From Paenibacillus sp. J23TS9 (GTDB lineage: Bacteria > Bacillota > Bacilli > Paenibacillales > Paenibacillaceae): a stretch of DNA of 64,000 nucleotides. The position numbers and the translations under genes were made by a program. Where the stretch lies: contig NZ_BOSG01000001.1 of the NCBI RefSeq assembly GCF_018403225.1, positions 372,001 to 436,000 of the forward strand. Reading direction: 5' to 3'. The stretch's first letter is position 1; each line of letters starts with the position of its first letter. Below are positions 7,768 to 16,141 of this stretch, in pieces. Under the pieces are notes generated by a model that had not been told where the DNA came from, did not search any database, and saw nothing but the letters and a program-made list of their open reading frames with translations.

Positions 7768-7941
7768 CTAGGAATGATCGGACTGATCACTTTCCTTATG
7801 CTTCTTGGCCTCTTCGGAGCCTTCCTCCAATATATCCTCGATCATGCTGGTGGAGGAAGGATTTTCAGTTCCCGGATCGGGAATGGGATCCACACCAGGG
7901 AATCTTGCTTCGTTTTCATGGTCATCATGCTTATCCATCAT
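7768..7941 (-). CDS. Small acidic hydrophilic protein (57 aa)
   Basis: Starts MMDKHDDHENEARFPGVDPI; rich in Asp, Glu, His, Pro and Ser, with no hydrophobic segment, so probably disordered. AAAGGGATGG precedes two tandem ATGs at a good distance. I do not recognise the family. The frame on the plus strand of this stretch lacks a ribosome site and looks like a shadow. Confidence 0.6.
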   Translation of the reverse strand: MMDKHDDHENEARFPGVDPIPDPGTENPSSTSMIEDILEEGSEEAKKHKESDQSDHS

Positions 7942-8077
7942 AATCCATCCCTTTCTGCGTCAATTCGGTATAGGTTGATCCAAAGACCATATCCCTATTC
8001 GAACATCTGTGTTCTATATCTAACGATAAACCGGAACGGACAGGCTTGAATCAATTGAACAGATAGGCACGGGGTAA

Positions 8078-8107
8078 GAAAAAAACTGCTGCGGAATGCA
8101 GCAGTTT
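8078..8107 (-). terminator. Terminator of the 64-aa gene
   Basis: On the minus strand, AAACTGCTGC/GCAGCAGTTT forms a 10-bp stem with a 5-base loop followed by TTTTTTTC. Confidence 0.88.
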
Positions 8108-8112
8108 AGAAG

Positions 8113-8307
8113 TTATTTGAATGCAATCAGGCGCGATACATGGCTCACTTCATCCATGGGTATCCAGAATGAGCCAAGAGTGGTGCGCATTTTTAATTTT
8201 CCGGGATCAGTGGATTCCTCCGGTATTCCAGTCAGAGTGCTGCCGTCGACGCTTTTGACAAAGACATAATGCCCACGTTTGATGGCGAGTTCGATTTCCT
8301 TTTCCAT
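8113..8307 (-). CDS. Small hypothetical protein (64 aa)
   Basis: Starts MEKEIELAIKRGHYVFVKSV and has alternating beta-like stretches (TLTGIPEES, LGSFWIPMDEVSHVSRLIAF), suggesting a small beta-barrel of SH3 type. I do not recognise a named family. CAGGAG stands 9-10 bases before the ATG and a strong terminator follows, so it is a real monocistronic gene. Confidence 0.7.
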   Translation of the reverse strand: MEKEIELAIKRGHYVFVKSVDGSTLTGIPEESTDPGKLKMRTTLGSFWIPMDEVSHVSRLIAFK

Positions 8308-8869
8308 GCGACTATTCTCCTGTGTTCAAGACTTTGGAATCATTTTCTATTCCTATCATACGGGAAATGAGGCCGGATATAAAGCACTTATTTGTTACAA
8401 TCCTGAGAATATAGAACTAGATACGGTATGAATTTTTCATACTATTTAAGAAAAAGACATGCGTTATACCGAAAACAAAGGAACATTCTTGGAAGTGTTA
8501 AGGATATGTGTTAATAAATGAGGGGATGAGGAGGCCGGACAACTTACATAGGGATGATTAATTACAATAGAAATGATTGGAACAAAAAAAGGATTATGTG
8601 TCCATAGCATCAGAACTTTGGAATGTTAGACTTCGAAAGATAAGTGTTGAGATCATCGAATATCATGGATTTTATAACAAGGAAAATCTATTTGCAAGTG
8701 GCTTCTACTAACATACCGAGAATTTGGCGCAAGAGATATTGGAAACAATCAGCTGCTCGTCAAAAATCAGACACTACGCAGATATATTCAGTGACACAGC
8801 CATCAGAGGCTGCTTAACCGGTGGTATACGTGAGCATGGCATAATCACTTGCTAAAGTGCTGCCCAGGT
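8308..8869. other. Gene-free stretch before the two-component operon
   Basis: About 560 bases with many stops in all frames and no start with a convincing ribosome site. It is AT-rich with short inverted repeats (for example GTATGAATTTTTCATAC near 8426). I see no RNA gene. It ends at the promoter of the response regulator gene. Confidence 0.5.
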
Positions 8870-8898
8870 TTGCTTGGCATGAGGCAGCTGGCTATAAT
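8870..8898 (+). promoter_or_regulatory. Sigma-A promoter of the RR-ABC-HK operon
   Basis: TTGCTT (8870-8875), 17-base spacer, TATAAT (8893-8898). The leader to the response regulator start is about 100 bases and holds GCCTCC...GGCTCTC and AGC-rich inverted repeats. Confidence 0.65.
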
Positions 8899-9005
8899 TT
8901 ATATGAATGAAAGCCGGGCCTCCGTTTCGAAGGCTCTCTATTATAACCTGGCAGCTTCAGCGCTTCTTTTCAAAAGCTGCTCTAAATGAAAGATAAGTAG
9001 GTGAG

Positions 9006-9698
9006 ATGTTGAATAGAACCACACACATATTAGTGGTTGAAGACGATAGTGACATCAACCAATTGCTGTGCAAAATTTTAATGAAAAGCGGTTATTCCCC
9101 TCAGCCGGCCTATTCCGGAACAGAAGCTATGATCTACCTGGAAAGACAGGAGTGGGATATGGTGCTGCTGGATTTGATGCTTCCCGGTCTGCCTGGAGAG
9201 GAGCTTCTCATGAAAATAAACGAGAAGAATTCGACTCCTGTTATCGTTATTTCAGCAAAAGAAGAACAGCAGACGAAAGTTTCAACTCTACGTATCGGTG
9301 CGGATGATTACATAACGAAGCCATTCGATATCGAAGAAGTGTCGGCTAGAATCGACTCTCATTTAAGAAGGTACAGCCGTATGATCTGCATGGCTCCCAG
9401 CAATCGAATGGAGTATAAAGACATCCATTTAGACAAGGATACAAAGATCGTAACGATCAACCAATCGGAAGTGATGCTGACGGCTAGAGAATTCGCTATT
9501 CTCGAGCTTTTCATGTCCTATCCGAGGAAAGTGTTCTCTAAGGCGAATTTATTTGAGAGTGTATGGGAGGAAACCTTTGTGGGGGATGACAATACGATTA
9601 ACGTCCATATGAGCAATTTACGGAATAAACTATCCAAGGCAAACCCGGACGAAGATTACATCGAAACTCTATGGGGTATGGGATACCGGCTCAAATAA
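9006..9698 (+). CDS. OmpR/PhoB-family response regulator
   Basis: A 230-residue regulator: receiver domain (residues 6-120) with the acidic pocket EDD (12-14), phospho-acceptor Asp56 in VLLDLMLP and the conserved Lys in ITKPFD, then a winged-helix DNA-binding domain (about 130-228) ending GMGYRLK. It heads a cluster of ABC ATPase, ABC permease and histidine kinase, so it probably regulates that transporter. Start ATG after TAGGTGAG. Confidence 0.93.
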   Translation: MLNRTTHILVVEDDSDINQLLCKILMKSGYSPQPAYSGTEAMIYLERQEWDMVLLDLMLPGLPGEELLMKINEKNSTPVIVISAKEEQQTKVSTLRIGADDYITKPFDIEEVSARIDSHLRRYSRMICMAPSNRMEYKDIHLDKDTKIVTINQSEVMLTAREFAILELFMSYPRKVFSKANLFESVWEETFVGDDNTINVHMSNLRNKLSKANPDEDYIETLWGMGYRLK

Positions 9699-9783
9699 CA
9701 ACTTAAGGTTTTCTTAATAATCCCTTTATGATCGCTTATGTCTTGCCTCCGATAATGAAGCTATCCCAGAGAGAGGTAGTGAG

Positions 9784-10710
9784 ATGATGAGTGAATATGT
9801 ACTGAAGTCCAATCATTTAACTAAGGTCTACAAAACGGACTATGCACTTAACCGAGTGAATATGTCCATCAAAAAAGGTTCCATATATGGTTTTATTGGA
9901 CAGAACGGCGCGGGTAAATCAACGTTGATTCGTATTGTCAGTGGGTTGGCTTCCCCGACAGACGGTTCCATCGAATTGTTCGGTAAGAGGGATGCACAGG
10001 ATCTGAGCGAGGCGAGAAAACGAATGGGCTCGATCATTGAAAGTCCGGCATTATATCCGAATATGACCGCAAAAGAAAATTTGGAGACCCACAGGCTTCT
10101 ACGGGGAATCCCGGGCAAAGCCTGCATCGAGAAGACACTGACTTTGGTTGGCCTGCAAAATACGGGCAGGAAGAAAGCGAAAAACTTCTCTTTAGGGATG
10201 AAACAGCGACTAGGACTTGCCATCGCCCTTCTTGGAGATCCAGAGTTTCTGATTCTGGATGAACCGACGAATGGCCTGGACCCGATGGGAGTCGTCGAAA
10301 TGAGGGAGCTCCTCAAGAAACTCAATCAGGAAAACGGAATTACCATTTTAATATCAAGTCATATCTTAAGTGAGCTTCACCTGCTCGCCACCCATTTTGG
10401 CATTATTCATAAAGGGGAATTACTGGAGCAGCTGTCTGCGAGTGATCTTCATAAGAAATGCCAGCACTATCTGCATATTAAGGTAGATGATGCCGGGAAG
10501 GCGGCGGCTGTTATTGAAGGGGAGTTGGCTACCTCCGAATTTGAAGTCATGCCGGACGGAACGATCAAACTGTTTAGATACGTAGATACACCCGGTAAGG
10601 TTTCCGCGACGCTAACGAAGGCTGAACTGGTTATCGAACAATTTATGCCCATGGGTGAAGATTTAGAAGCTTACTTTACGAGCCGGATTGGCGGTGAGCG
10701 GAATGAATAA
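9784..10710 (+). CDS. ABC transporter ATP-binding protein (BcrA/lantibiotic-immunity type)
   Basis: A 308-residue ATPase with Walker A GQNGAGKST (residues 40-48), signature FSLGMKQR, Walker B LILDEPTNGLDP and the H-loop SSHILSE. The C-terminal extension of about 90 residues after the ATPase core is typical of BcrA-like and lantibiotic self-protection ATPases. Its partner permease overlaps its 3' end. Tandem position between a response regulator and a kinase suggests resistance to, or sensing of, a cell-envelope-active peptide; this is inferred from context. Confidence 0.9.
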   Translation: MMSEYVLKSNHLTKVYKTDYALNRVNMSIKKGSIYGFIGQNGAGKSTLIRIVSGLASPTDGSIELFGKRDAQDLSEARKRMGSIIESPALYPNMTAKENLETHRLLRGIPGKACIEKTLTLVGLQNTGRKKAKNFSLGMKQRLGLAIALLGDPEFLILDEPTNGLDPMGVVEMRELLKKLNQENGITILISSHILSELHLLATHFGIIHKGELLEQLSASDLHKKCQHYLHIKVDDAGKAAAVIEGELATSEFEVMPDGTIKLFRYVDTPGKVSATLTKAELVIEQFMPMGEDLEAYFTSRIGGERNE

Positions 10711-11461
10711 TCTCATCCAATCGGAATGGTATAAACTGTGCAGGGATCGGTCGTTCCGGGCGATCATCTTGATCATCTCGGCATCTGGTTTGTTTTGGTC
10801 CATCTTTCAATATATCGACCACAGAATGGATGGGGAATCTCCGGTTACGGGGATAGAAATGTGGAAAAGTGCGCTTTTGGGTAATTATATGATGATCATT
10901 GGGATGTGCGTGCTCGCCGGCTTCTTTATTTCTAGCGAATATACGACTGGTGTGATGAAAAGTATCGCCTCCAGCGGCAATAGTAGAAGAAGGATTATCG
11001 CTGCTAAACAACTCGTGTTCGCACTGGGTTCCGTCATTCTTGGCTTGCTGTTTCCCGTAATCAATTGTGTCGTTGCAACGTTGCTGTCCGGTTTCGGAGA
11101 GCTGCCCGGTGAATCGACATCACTATATTTCATAAGAACGCTTGGACTGCTTGTTCTTTACGCGGCAGCCTTCGCATCGATCGCCACATTGATTGCAACG
11201 CTCATGGCGGAAAGTGGTAAAACGATTGCTTTTACGATGGTGTTCTTCCTGTTCATCGACATGTTCTTTGCTGTAGTGGGCCAATATATTTCATTTGTTG
11301 AGACGATATATAGTTATACGGTGTTTAAGCTGCTGTATGATATAGGAAATGTTTCCCTTGATGGCAGCTTGTTGGTTCGCATGGTTGTAATTCCGGTTAT
11401 TACATTTGTCTGTTTCGGATTGTTGAGTGCATGGGTATATCGGCGAAAAGAAATAAAGTAA
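10703..11461 (+). CDS. ABC-2 type permease
   Basis: A 252-residue membrane protein with six predicted hydrophobic segments and an N-terminal MNNLIQSEWYKLCRD typical of lantibiotic-immunity (BcrB/SpaE-like) permeases. The ATG at 10703 overlaps the ATPase stop by 8 bases, showing translational coupling; an in-frame TTG at 10688 is less likely. It forms the transport channel for the preceding ATPase. Confidence 0.85.
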   Translation: MNNLIQSEWYKLCRDRSFRAIILIISASGLFWSIFQYIDHRMDGESPVTGIEMWKSALLGNYMMIIGMCVLAGFFISSEYTTGVMKSIASSGNSRRRIIAAKQLVFALGSVILGLLFPVINCVVATLLSGFGELPGESTSLYFIRTLGLLVLYAAAFASIATLIATLMAESGKTIAFTMVFFLFIDMFFAVVGQYISFVETIYSYTVFKLLYDIGNVSLDGSLLVRMVVIPVITFVCFGLLSAWVYRRKEIK

Positions 11462-11485
11462 ACTTGAGAAGCGGGTGAAGGCGGC

Positions 11486-12388
11486 TTGATCTATATCGTT
11501 GCGGCTGTAAGTCTTATAGCTATTACTGCTCTCATCCGCTTGTATATGTTGAAGAAAGAAATGAAACAAATTCATCGTCAGCTGTATGATTACAATCAAG
11601 GATTAACTGAAAAGAAAGTCGATCTTCGTTTTTTTGAACGAGATCTTGAGCAACTGGCCATCGAAATCAACAACCTTATGGATTTGGTAGCGGAGGCGAA
11701 AGCGCTTAGAAGACGGACGGAGCATGAACTGAAACAGAGTATTTCTCATATTTCTCACGATCTGCGCACGCCATTAACATCCATTCTCGGCTATATTCAG
11801 CTCTTGGAATCGGATCAGGTGACTGATGAAGAGAGGCGGGAATATATATCGATCGCTAAAAGTCGTACGAAACGGCTGCAGGTATTGCTGAACGATTTTT
11901 TTGAATTATCCGTCATAGAATCGATGGATTACGAGTTAAAAACGGTGAAAGTAAACATGAACGTCCTGGTTCCTGAAATATTACTGGGATTCTACGACAG
12001 GTTTAACGAACGCAAAGGGGAAGCCGATATTCAACTTACCGAAGAAAGCATTCTCTTGACTGCAGATGAGTCTGCCATCAAGCGCGTAATCGAGAATTTG
12101 ATAACCAATGCGATCCATCATTCCGATGGGCCCATCTGGATCAATATGGAAAGGCACGAATCGACGGTTATATTGTCTATCCGAAACGCTGCTAATCACT
12201 TGCAACGAAGTGATATGAACAATTTGTTCGATCGATTTTATACAGCCGACCAATCCCGGTCGGGCAAAGGAACAGGCCTCGGATTAGCCATTGCCAAAAG
12301 TCTCATGGTCAAAATGAACGGAGAGCTGACCGCAGATTTATCCGAGAATCAAATTGTCATGAAATGCGTATGGAGATTGGATCACTAA
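11486..12388 (+). CDS. Sensor histidine kinase
   Basis: A 300-residue kinase with one N-terminal membrane helix (residues 2-21) and almost no extracellular domain. A HAMP-like/coiled linker leads to the DHp helix with phospho-acceptor His91 (ISHDLRTPLTS), then an HATPase domain with N box (NLITNAIHH), G boxes (GKGTGLGLAI). Kinases lacking a sensor domain often detect antibiotics through their ABC transporter. Start TTG at 11486 after GGTGAAGG, 24 bases after the permease stop. A terminator follows. Confidence 0.92.
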   Translation: MIYIVAAVSLIAITALIRLYMLKKEMKQIHRQLYDYNQGLTEKKVDLRFFERDLEQLAIEINNLMDLVAEAKALRRRTEHELKQSISHISHDLRTPLTSILGYIQLLESDQVTDEERREYISIAKSRTKRLQVLLNDFFELSVIESMDYELKTVKVNMNVLVPEILLGFYDRFNERKGEADIQLTEESILLTADESAIKRVIENLITNAIHHSDGPIWINMERHESTVILSIRNAANHLQRSDMNNLFDRFYTADQSRSGKGTGLGLAIAKSLMVKMNGELTADLSENQIVMKCVWRLDH

Positions 12389-12443
12389 TACGGTAATTTG
12401 TCGATACAAATGCATCGGGATGGATATTCGTCTGTAGTCCCAT

Positions 12444-12488
12444 AAACTGCCCCCTTGAGAGCGAATTGGAGGGAGCAGTTTCTTTTTA
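12444..12488 (+). terminator. Terminator of the RR-ABC-HK operon
   Basis: AAACTGCCCCCTT pairs with GGAGGGAGCAGTTT around an 11-base loop, followed by TTTCTTTTT. Confidence 0.8.
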
Positions 12489-12523
12489 TATTTAATGACA
12501 ATACCCTATTCCGTCCATGTACC

Positions 12524-12563
12524 TAAAAAAAGGCAAGATCGGGGAGTGCCCTTATCCTGCCTT
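12524..12563 (-). terminator. Terminator of the MATE gene
   Basis: On the minus strand AAGGCAGGAT pairs with ATCTTGCCTT (one mismatch) and is followed by TTTTTTT, about 20 bases after the MATE stop. Confidence 0.7.
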
Positions 12564-12583
12564 CTTATGTGTCATATATTTTC

Positions 12584-13936
12584 TTACTGCACTAAACTAG
12601 CCAAATCCGGCTGTAATCTGGTTCGCAGAACATACAGCATGATGGCACCGACAAGGAATGAGACGGCATCTGCAATGACGAGCGACCAGACAACCCCGTG
12701 GAAGCCGTTCATATGATTGGCGATAAACAATACAGGAATCAGAGTAACTCCTTGAATGATTGACATAATAAATGCGGCCGTTCCTTGCGCTGTTGCCTGG
12801 AAGATCCCCGTAAACAAAGTGGTCATTCCGGTAATGAACAAGGATAAGAACGTCACATGCAGAATGTAGCTGCCCATTTCGATTAAATGCGGGTCATTCG
12901 TAAATAAACCAATCAAGTGGTCTGAAATCAGGTAGACGATGACGCCGAACACGACGGCTAATGCCACAATCGTTTTGATCGTAAATCCAATGGTATGCTT
13001 CATGCGCAATTTATTCGCTGTAAAAGAGAAGGCAATAAGCGGCACGACTCCCTCGCATAACCCCATCAGAATAAACTCAGGAAATTGCAATAAACGTGAT
13101 GAAATTCCGTAAGCCGCTACGGCCGGGTCCCCATATTCAACAAGAAAATGGTTAAAGATAAGCGACATGGCACCCAAAAAGATACTCATAATAAAAACGG
13201 GAACACCGATTTTGAATACATTGCTCAGAATGTCCTTGGTAGCCTTGAACCATTTTACGGATACAGTTAAGAATTGGCTCTTAGTTCCCATATGGAAGGC
13301 GTAGAATACACTCGCAACCAAGTTCGAAATGACTGTAGCAGACGCGACGCCGATCACGTCCCAATGGAACACGAAAATGACTAACGCATCGAGAATAATA
13401 TTGACGATAACACTGAGAATCATACCGATCATTGACGTGATGGCTGCCCCCTCAGAGCGCACGATATTCTCCAGCGTGAAGAATAATACAACGACTGGTG
13501 AACCCATAAGCATAACCGTGACATAATCCTTCGTAAATCCGAAGGACTCAGGCGTGGCCCCCAGGCCATGAACGATTGGATCGATCAACGGGAGGCCGAC
13601 GGCCAGCACGATAAGACCGAGAACTAAGCTGCTGTAAAAGGCGAATGAAGACACATGCTTTACGTCATCATATTTTTTCTCTCCCAGCAAACGGGAGATG
13701 AAAGTACCGCTACCCATGCCAATCAAATTGCCCAGCGCCATAATGATCGCGAATAACGGCAAGGTTAGCGCCAATGCGGTTAACATGGCCGTATTGTGGA
13801 GCGTACCAAGGAAATAGGCATTCAAGATGGAATAGATGACACTCAATGACGTGCCTAGCATCATCGGTACAGCAAAGTGAGCTACGGCTTTTGCGACCGG
13901 TGCCTTTTCAAAGTAATGGAGGTTTTCTGCATCCAT
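12584..13936 (-). CDS. MATE family efflux transporter
   Basis: A 450-residue exporter with twelve hydrophobic segments in two halves, driven by Na+ or H+ and exporting cationic drugs. It matches the MepA-like branch: ANFLI-type residues are replaced by MGSGTFISRLLGEK in the first half and MGLCEGVVPLIAF in the second. It is divergent from a TetR-type gene, with three operator-like palindromes between, so probably repressed by that protein. I start at the ATG at 13936; a GTG at 13945 is also possible and neither has a strong ribosome site. Confidence 0.92.
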   Translation of the reverse strand: MDAENLHYFEKAPVAKAVAHFAVPMMLGTSLSVIYSILNAYFLGTLHNTAMLTALALTLPLFAIIMALGNLIGMGSGTFISRLLGEKKYDDVKHVSSFAFYSSLVLGLIVLAVGLPLIDPIVHGLGATPESFGFTKDYVTVMLMGSPVVVLFFTLENIVRSEGAAITSMIGMILSVIVNIILDALVIFVFHWDVIGVASATVISNLVASVFYAFHMGTKSQFLTVSVKWFKATKDILSNVFKIGVPVFIMSIFLGAMSLIFNHFLVEYGDPAVAAYGISSRLLQFPEFILMGLCEGVVPLIAFSFTANKLRMKHTIGFTIKTIVALAVVFGVIVYLISDHLIGLFTNDPHLIEMGSYILHVTFLSLFITGMTTLFTGIFQATAQGTAAFIMSIIQGVTLIPVLFIANHMNGFHGVVWSLVIADAVSFLVGAIMLYVLRTRLQPDLASLVQ

Positions 13937-13973
13937 GTGGGTCACTACTTTCTTTATTTATTTTGGCGTTAAT

Positions 13974-14055
13974 CTAACGGTGTTAGGTTGTGCCTTACAG
14001 TGTTAGATGATATCATGAACCTATGAACCTGTAAAGCATAAACTTACACTGTTAG
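13974..14055. promoter_or_regulatory. Three-copy palindromic operator for the TetR regulator
   Basis: CTAACGGTGTTAG (13974-13986), CTTACAGTGTTAG (13994-14006) and CTTACACTGTTAG (14043-14055) share the pattern CTWAC-N3-GTTAG. The first is a perfect inverted repeat and the others have one mismatch. Centres are 20 and 49 bases apart. Sites 1 and 2 lie just downstream of the MATE -10; site 3 lies 18 bases before the TetR start. Confidence 0.75.
14007..14035 (-). promoter_or_regulatory. Promoter of the MATE gene
   Basis: On the minus strand TTTACA (14035-14030), 17-base spacer, TATCAT (14012-14007). It is immediately followed by operator copies 2 and 1, so repressor binding would block initiation. 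Confidence 0.6.
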
Positions 14056-14073
14056 ATAAAAGGGCGGATACCG

Positions 14074-14760
14074 ATGAAAAAACAGCAGCCTCAGATTTCG
14101 GAGGATAAGATTTTGGAAGCCTCGTGGGAGCTTCTTGCGGAGGAGGGTATCGAGAAATTCAGCATGAGACGATTGGCCGTCAGGCTAGGGATTCAGGCTC
14201 CCTCTCTATACTGGTACTTTAAGAGCAAGCAGAATCTCTACCAGCGTCTGGCCAACCAGATATCGAAAATCATTCTGGAGGAGTACCACTCCGGGGGGGA
14301 CTGGAAGGAGCAATTGAAGGGGCTTGCGGTAACGGTGCGAAGCGTGCTCGGCCGGTATCCTTGCTCCACGCAGCTCATGATGTCGACGCTGCCCCACGAA
14401 CCGGACATCATCCGGTTCACCAACCGTATGCTGCTTTGCGTGGAATCGACGCCGCTCGAGCAAGAGCAGAAAATGCAAGTGGTTCTTACGCTTATGAATT
14501 ATGTCTTCAACTTCGTTCTGGATGATTATGAGCACCAGCGCAATGTTTCTGCGATTCTTAAGGACCAGGGATCGGAAGCGCTTCCGGGTGAGGGGATGAT
14601 TCGCCTTTTGGATTCCATGAGCGAGACGGATGCGGGACTATTCCGGAGAATGTTCACGAACGGGCTGTTCGTACTGATGGGGACCGACGAGGCGTTCGAG
14701 TTCGGCTTGAAGCTGATTCTGTTAGGGATTGAGCAGGTGATAAAGGAGCAGGAGAAGTAG
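14074..14760 (+). CDS. TetR/AcrR family repressor
   Basis: A 228-residue regulator. The N-terminal helix-turn-helix (about residues 8-55) has the family signature FSMRRLAVRLGIQAPSLYWYF; the C-terminal ligand-binding part resembles the tetracycline-repressor C-terminal domain. It is divergent from the MATE exporter and a copy of the shared palindrome stands 18 bases before its start, so it likely represses both itself and the exporter and is released by the drug. Downstream GC content is somewhat higher than in the MATE gene. Confidence 0.9.
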   Translation: MKKQQPQISEDKILEASWELLAEEGIEKFSMRRLAVRLGIQAPSLYWYFKSKQNLYQRLANQISKIILEEYHSGGDWKEQLKGLAVTVRSVLGRYPCSTQLMMSTLPHEPDIIRFTNRMLLCVESTPLEQEQKMQVVLTLMNYVFNFVLDDYEHQRNVSAILKDQGSEALPGEGMIRLLDSMSETDAGLFRRMFTNGLFVLMGTDEAFEFGLKLILLGIEQVIKEQEK

Positions 14761-14764
14761 AACG

Positions 14765-14800
14765 TAAAAAACCGCTCATCCGATTAATGGATGGGCGGTC
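14765..14800. terminator. Hairpin after the TetR gene
   Basis: ACCGCTCATCC pairs with GGATGGGCGGT around a 7-base loop. The T-run is on the minus-strand side (GGTTTTTTACG), so it terminates best in the minus direction and backs up the tRNA-Val terminator. Confidence 0.55.
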
Positions 14801-14831
14801 ATAAAACATTGAAAAAACATAATTTGAACAA

Positions 14832-14866
14832 AGAAAAAAGCCCTTGATAATCAAGGACTTTTTCTG
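14832..14866. terminator. Terminator of tRNA-Val and of the TetR gene
   Basis: AAAAAAGCCCTTGAT/ATCAAGGACTTTTT forms a stem with short loop; T-runs occur on both strands, so it can end tRNA-Val (minus) and the TetR transcript (plus). Confidence 0.8.
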
Positions 14867-14868
14867 TA

Positions 14869-14941
14869 TGATCTGCAGTGGGCTCGAACCACTGACCCCT
14901 ACCCTGTCAAGATAGTGCTCTCCCAGCTGAGCTAGCAGATC
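14869..14941 (-). tRNA. tRNA-Val (GAC)
   Basis: A 73-nt cloverleaf on the minus strand. Acceptor stem GATCTGC/GCAGATC, discriminator A, anticodon GAC in a TTGACAG loop between CTATC/GGTAG. CCA is not encoded. A terminator follows directly. Confidence 0.93.
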
Positions 14942-15140
14942 AAATAGGGCAATTAAGGATATTTAATATCTTATCAGCGAGCAGAATGGGTGTCAATTGT
15001 TTTTTTACTTTAGGACGAATACATAACAGCATGACTAGAGAAAATGGCAAGGAATAGACCTGTTTTCAGTTAATAGAGTGTTAAAAACAGGTAAAAGCGT
15101 TAAAAATATCAGATATACCGACTTAAAGGAGTGGCATGAT

Positions 15141-15317
15141 ATGCCCAAAAAATTGTGGTTTGGAGTCCTGGGCTGCTGTCTGTTCGCCATGCTGGCAGGC
15201 TGTTCAGGAAATCAGTCCAAAGCAAACAGTGGTTCAAGTTCCCCGGTCATGAAAGATGTCTACGACCAGTCGGTCTCGGGTGACGTTTACTCCAAAGGAC
15301 AAATCTCACCCCCTTAA
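15141..15317 (+). CDS. Small lipoprotein (58 aa)
   Basis: Signal peptide MPKKLWFGVLGCCLFAMLAG followed by the lipobox Cys (LAGC, Cys21) and a short Ser/Gly-rich tail. AAAGGAG is 9 bases before the ATG. The mature part is under 40 residues; I cannot assign a function. A strong terminator follows. Confidence 0.75.
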   Translation: MPKKLWFGVLGCCLFAMLAGCSGNQSKANSGSSSPVMKDVYDQSVSGDVYSKGQISPP

Positions 15318-15335
15318 TTTCAAAACATCTTTCAT

Positions 15336-15378
15336 AAAAGAAAGAGAGTCAGCGTTTTTGCTGACTCTCTCTTTTATT
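15336..15378. terminator. Bidirectional terminator
   Basis: AGAGAGTCAGC/GCTGACTCTCT, an 11-bp perfect stem with loop GTTTTT, flanked by AAAAGAA and CTTTTATT. It separates the small lipoprotein gene from a convergent 36-residue membrane protein gene whose stop lies at its edge. Confidence 0.88.
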
Positions 15379-15484
15379 CTTCATCCCACTTGCGGGAATA
15401 CCCTTTTTTCGTTACATAAACAAAGGAATAGATCAATGCAGCAGCCATGACTGCACAAATCACAATAGTGGCTCCCATACCCAT
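15374..15484 (-). CDS. Small single-span membrane protein (36 aa)
   Basis: A frame starting MGMGATIVICAVMAAALIYS has one hydrophobic helix and a charged cytoplasmic tail (TKKGYSRKWDEE). A GGAGAGGAG ribosome site lies 13 bases before the ATG, which is a little far. A second start three codons on is even further. An overlapping frame with a closer start encodes an odd Cys-rich peptide and seems less likely. I do not recognise the family. Confidence 0.5.
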   Translation of the reverse strand: MGMGATIVICAVMAAALIYSFVYVTKKGYSRKWDEE

Positions 15485-15627
15485 TTTTGTACATTGACTC
15501 CTCTCCGTATTGAATAACATACTGCCTAAACTATACATGAAAATCTTTTTTTTGTATAATAATTCAACCGTGTGTTTACGGAAAAATCAGTCTTATGTAT
15601 ACTGAACGACGAAAGTGAGGGCTCATC

Positions 15628-16074
15628 ATGGCTGCCGAAATCATTAATGTAACGACCAAAGATCAGCTGCAGTTTGGTCTGAATATCCGCAAAAAAGTGT
15701 TTGTCGAGGAACAGAAAGTTCCCGTTGACCTCGAAATCGACGAGTATGATGTGATTAGTGAAGATGTGCATCATATCCTTGTACAGAATGAAGATGGTGA
15801 ATATGTCGCTACAGGGCGTTTGATTTATTACAACAATGAAACAGCCAAAATGCAGCGGATCGCCGTGCTTCAGGACTACCGTAAAGGCGGATATGGACGC
15901 ATTCTGCTGATGGCGATGGAAAAACGTGCAAGAGAGCTCGGACTGGCTTACTCCATTCTGGATGCTCAGTGCCAGGCAGAGAACTTTTATGCGAAACAGG
16001 GCTATGAGACCATTTCAAAAGAGCCGTTCGATGACGCCGGAATTCCACATGTCCGCATGAAAAAAACCTTGTAA
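15628..16074 (+). CDS. GNAT family N-acetyltransferase
   Basis: A 148-residue acetyltransferase of the ElaA/YjcF-like branch. The beginning (FGLNIRKKVFVEEQKVP) and the acetyl-CoA pyrophosphate loop YRKGGYGR (motif A, about residues 89-96) are clear, and the C-terminal AENFYAKQGYETIS is motif B. The substrate is unknown. Start ATG after GTGAGGG. A TATAAT-like element around 15556-15561 may be the -10 region. Confidence 0.9.
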   Translation: MAAEIINVTTKDQLQFGLNIRKKVFVEEQKVPVDLEIDEYDVISEDVHHILVQNEDGEYVATGRLIYYNNETAKMQRIAVLQDYRKGGYGRILLMAMEKRARELGLAYSILDAQCQAENFYAKQGYETISKEPFDDAGIPHVRMKKTL

Positions 16075-16092
16075 GCCGAATAGCGGCATGGA

Positions 16093-16141
16093 TGTCAGGG
16101 GATGCTATTAAAAGCCCATATGATGGGTATCTCACCTGACA
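16093..16141 (+). promoter_or_regulatory. Nested hairpin before the DUF3892 gene
   Basis: TGTCAGG (16093-16099) pairs with CCTGACA (16135-16141), with an inner CCCAT-ATG-ATGGG hairpin. The outer stem ends at the first base of AAAGGAGCGG, the ribosome site of the next gene. It lacks a T-run, so it is not a standard terminator. Confidence 0.4.

Noticed and set aside
7711..8049. 112-residue plus-strand frame with a hydrophobic stretch
   Set aside because: Starts inside the GDPD terminator without a ribosome site and is antisense to a 57-residue gene that has one.
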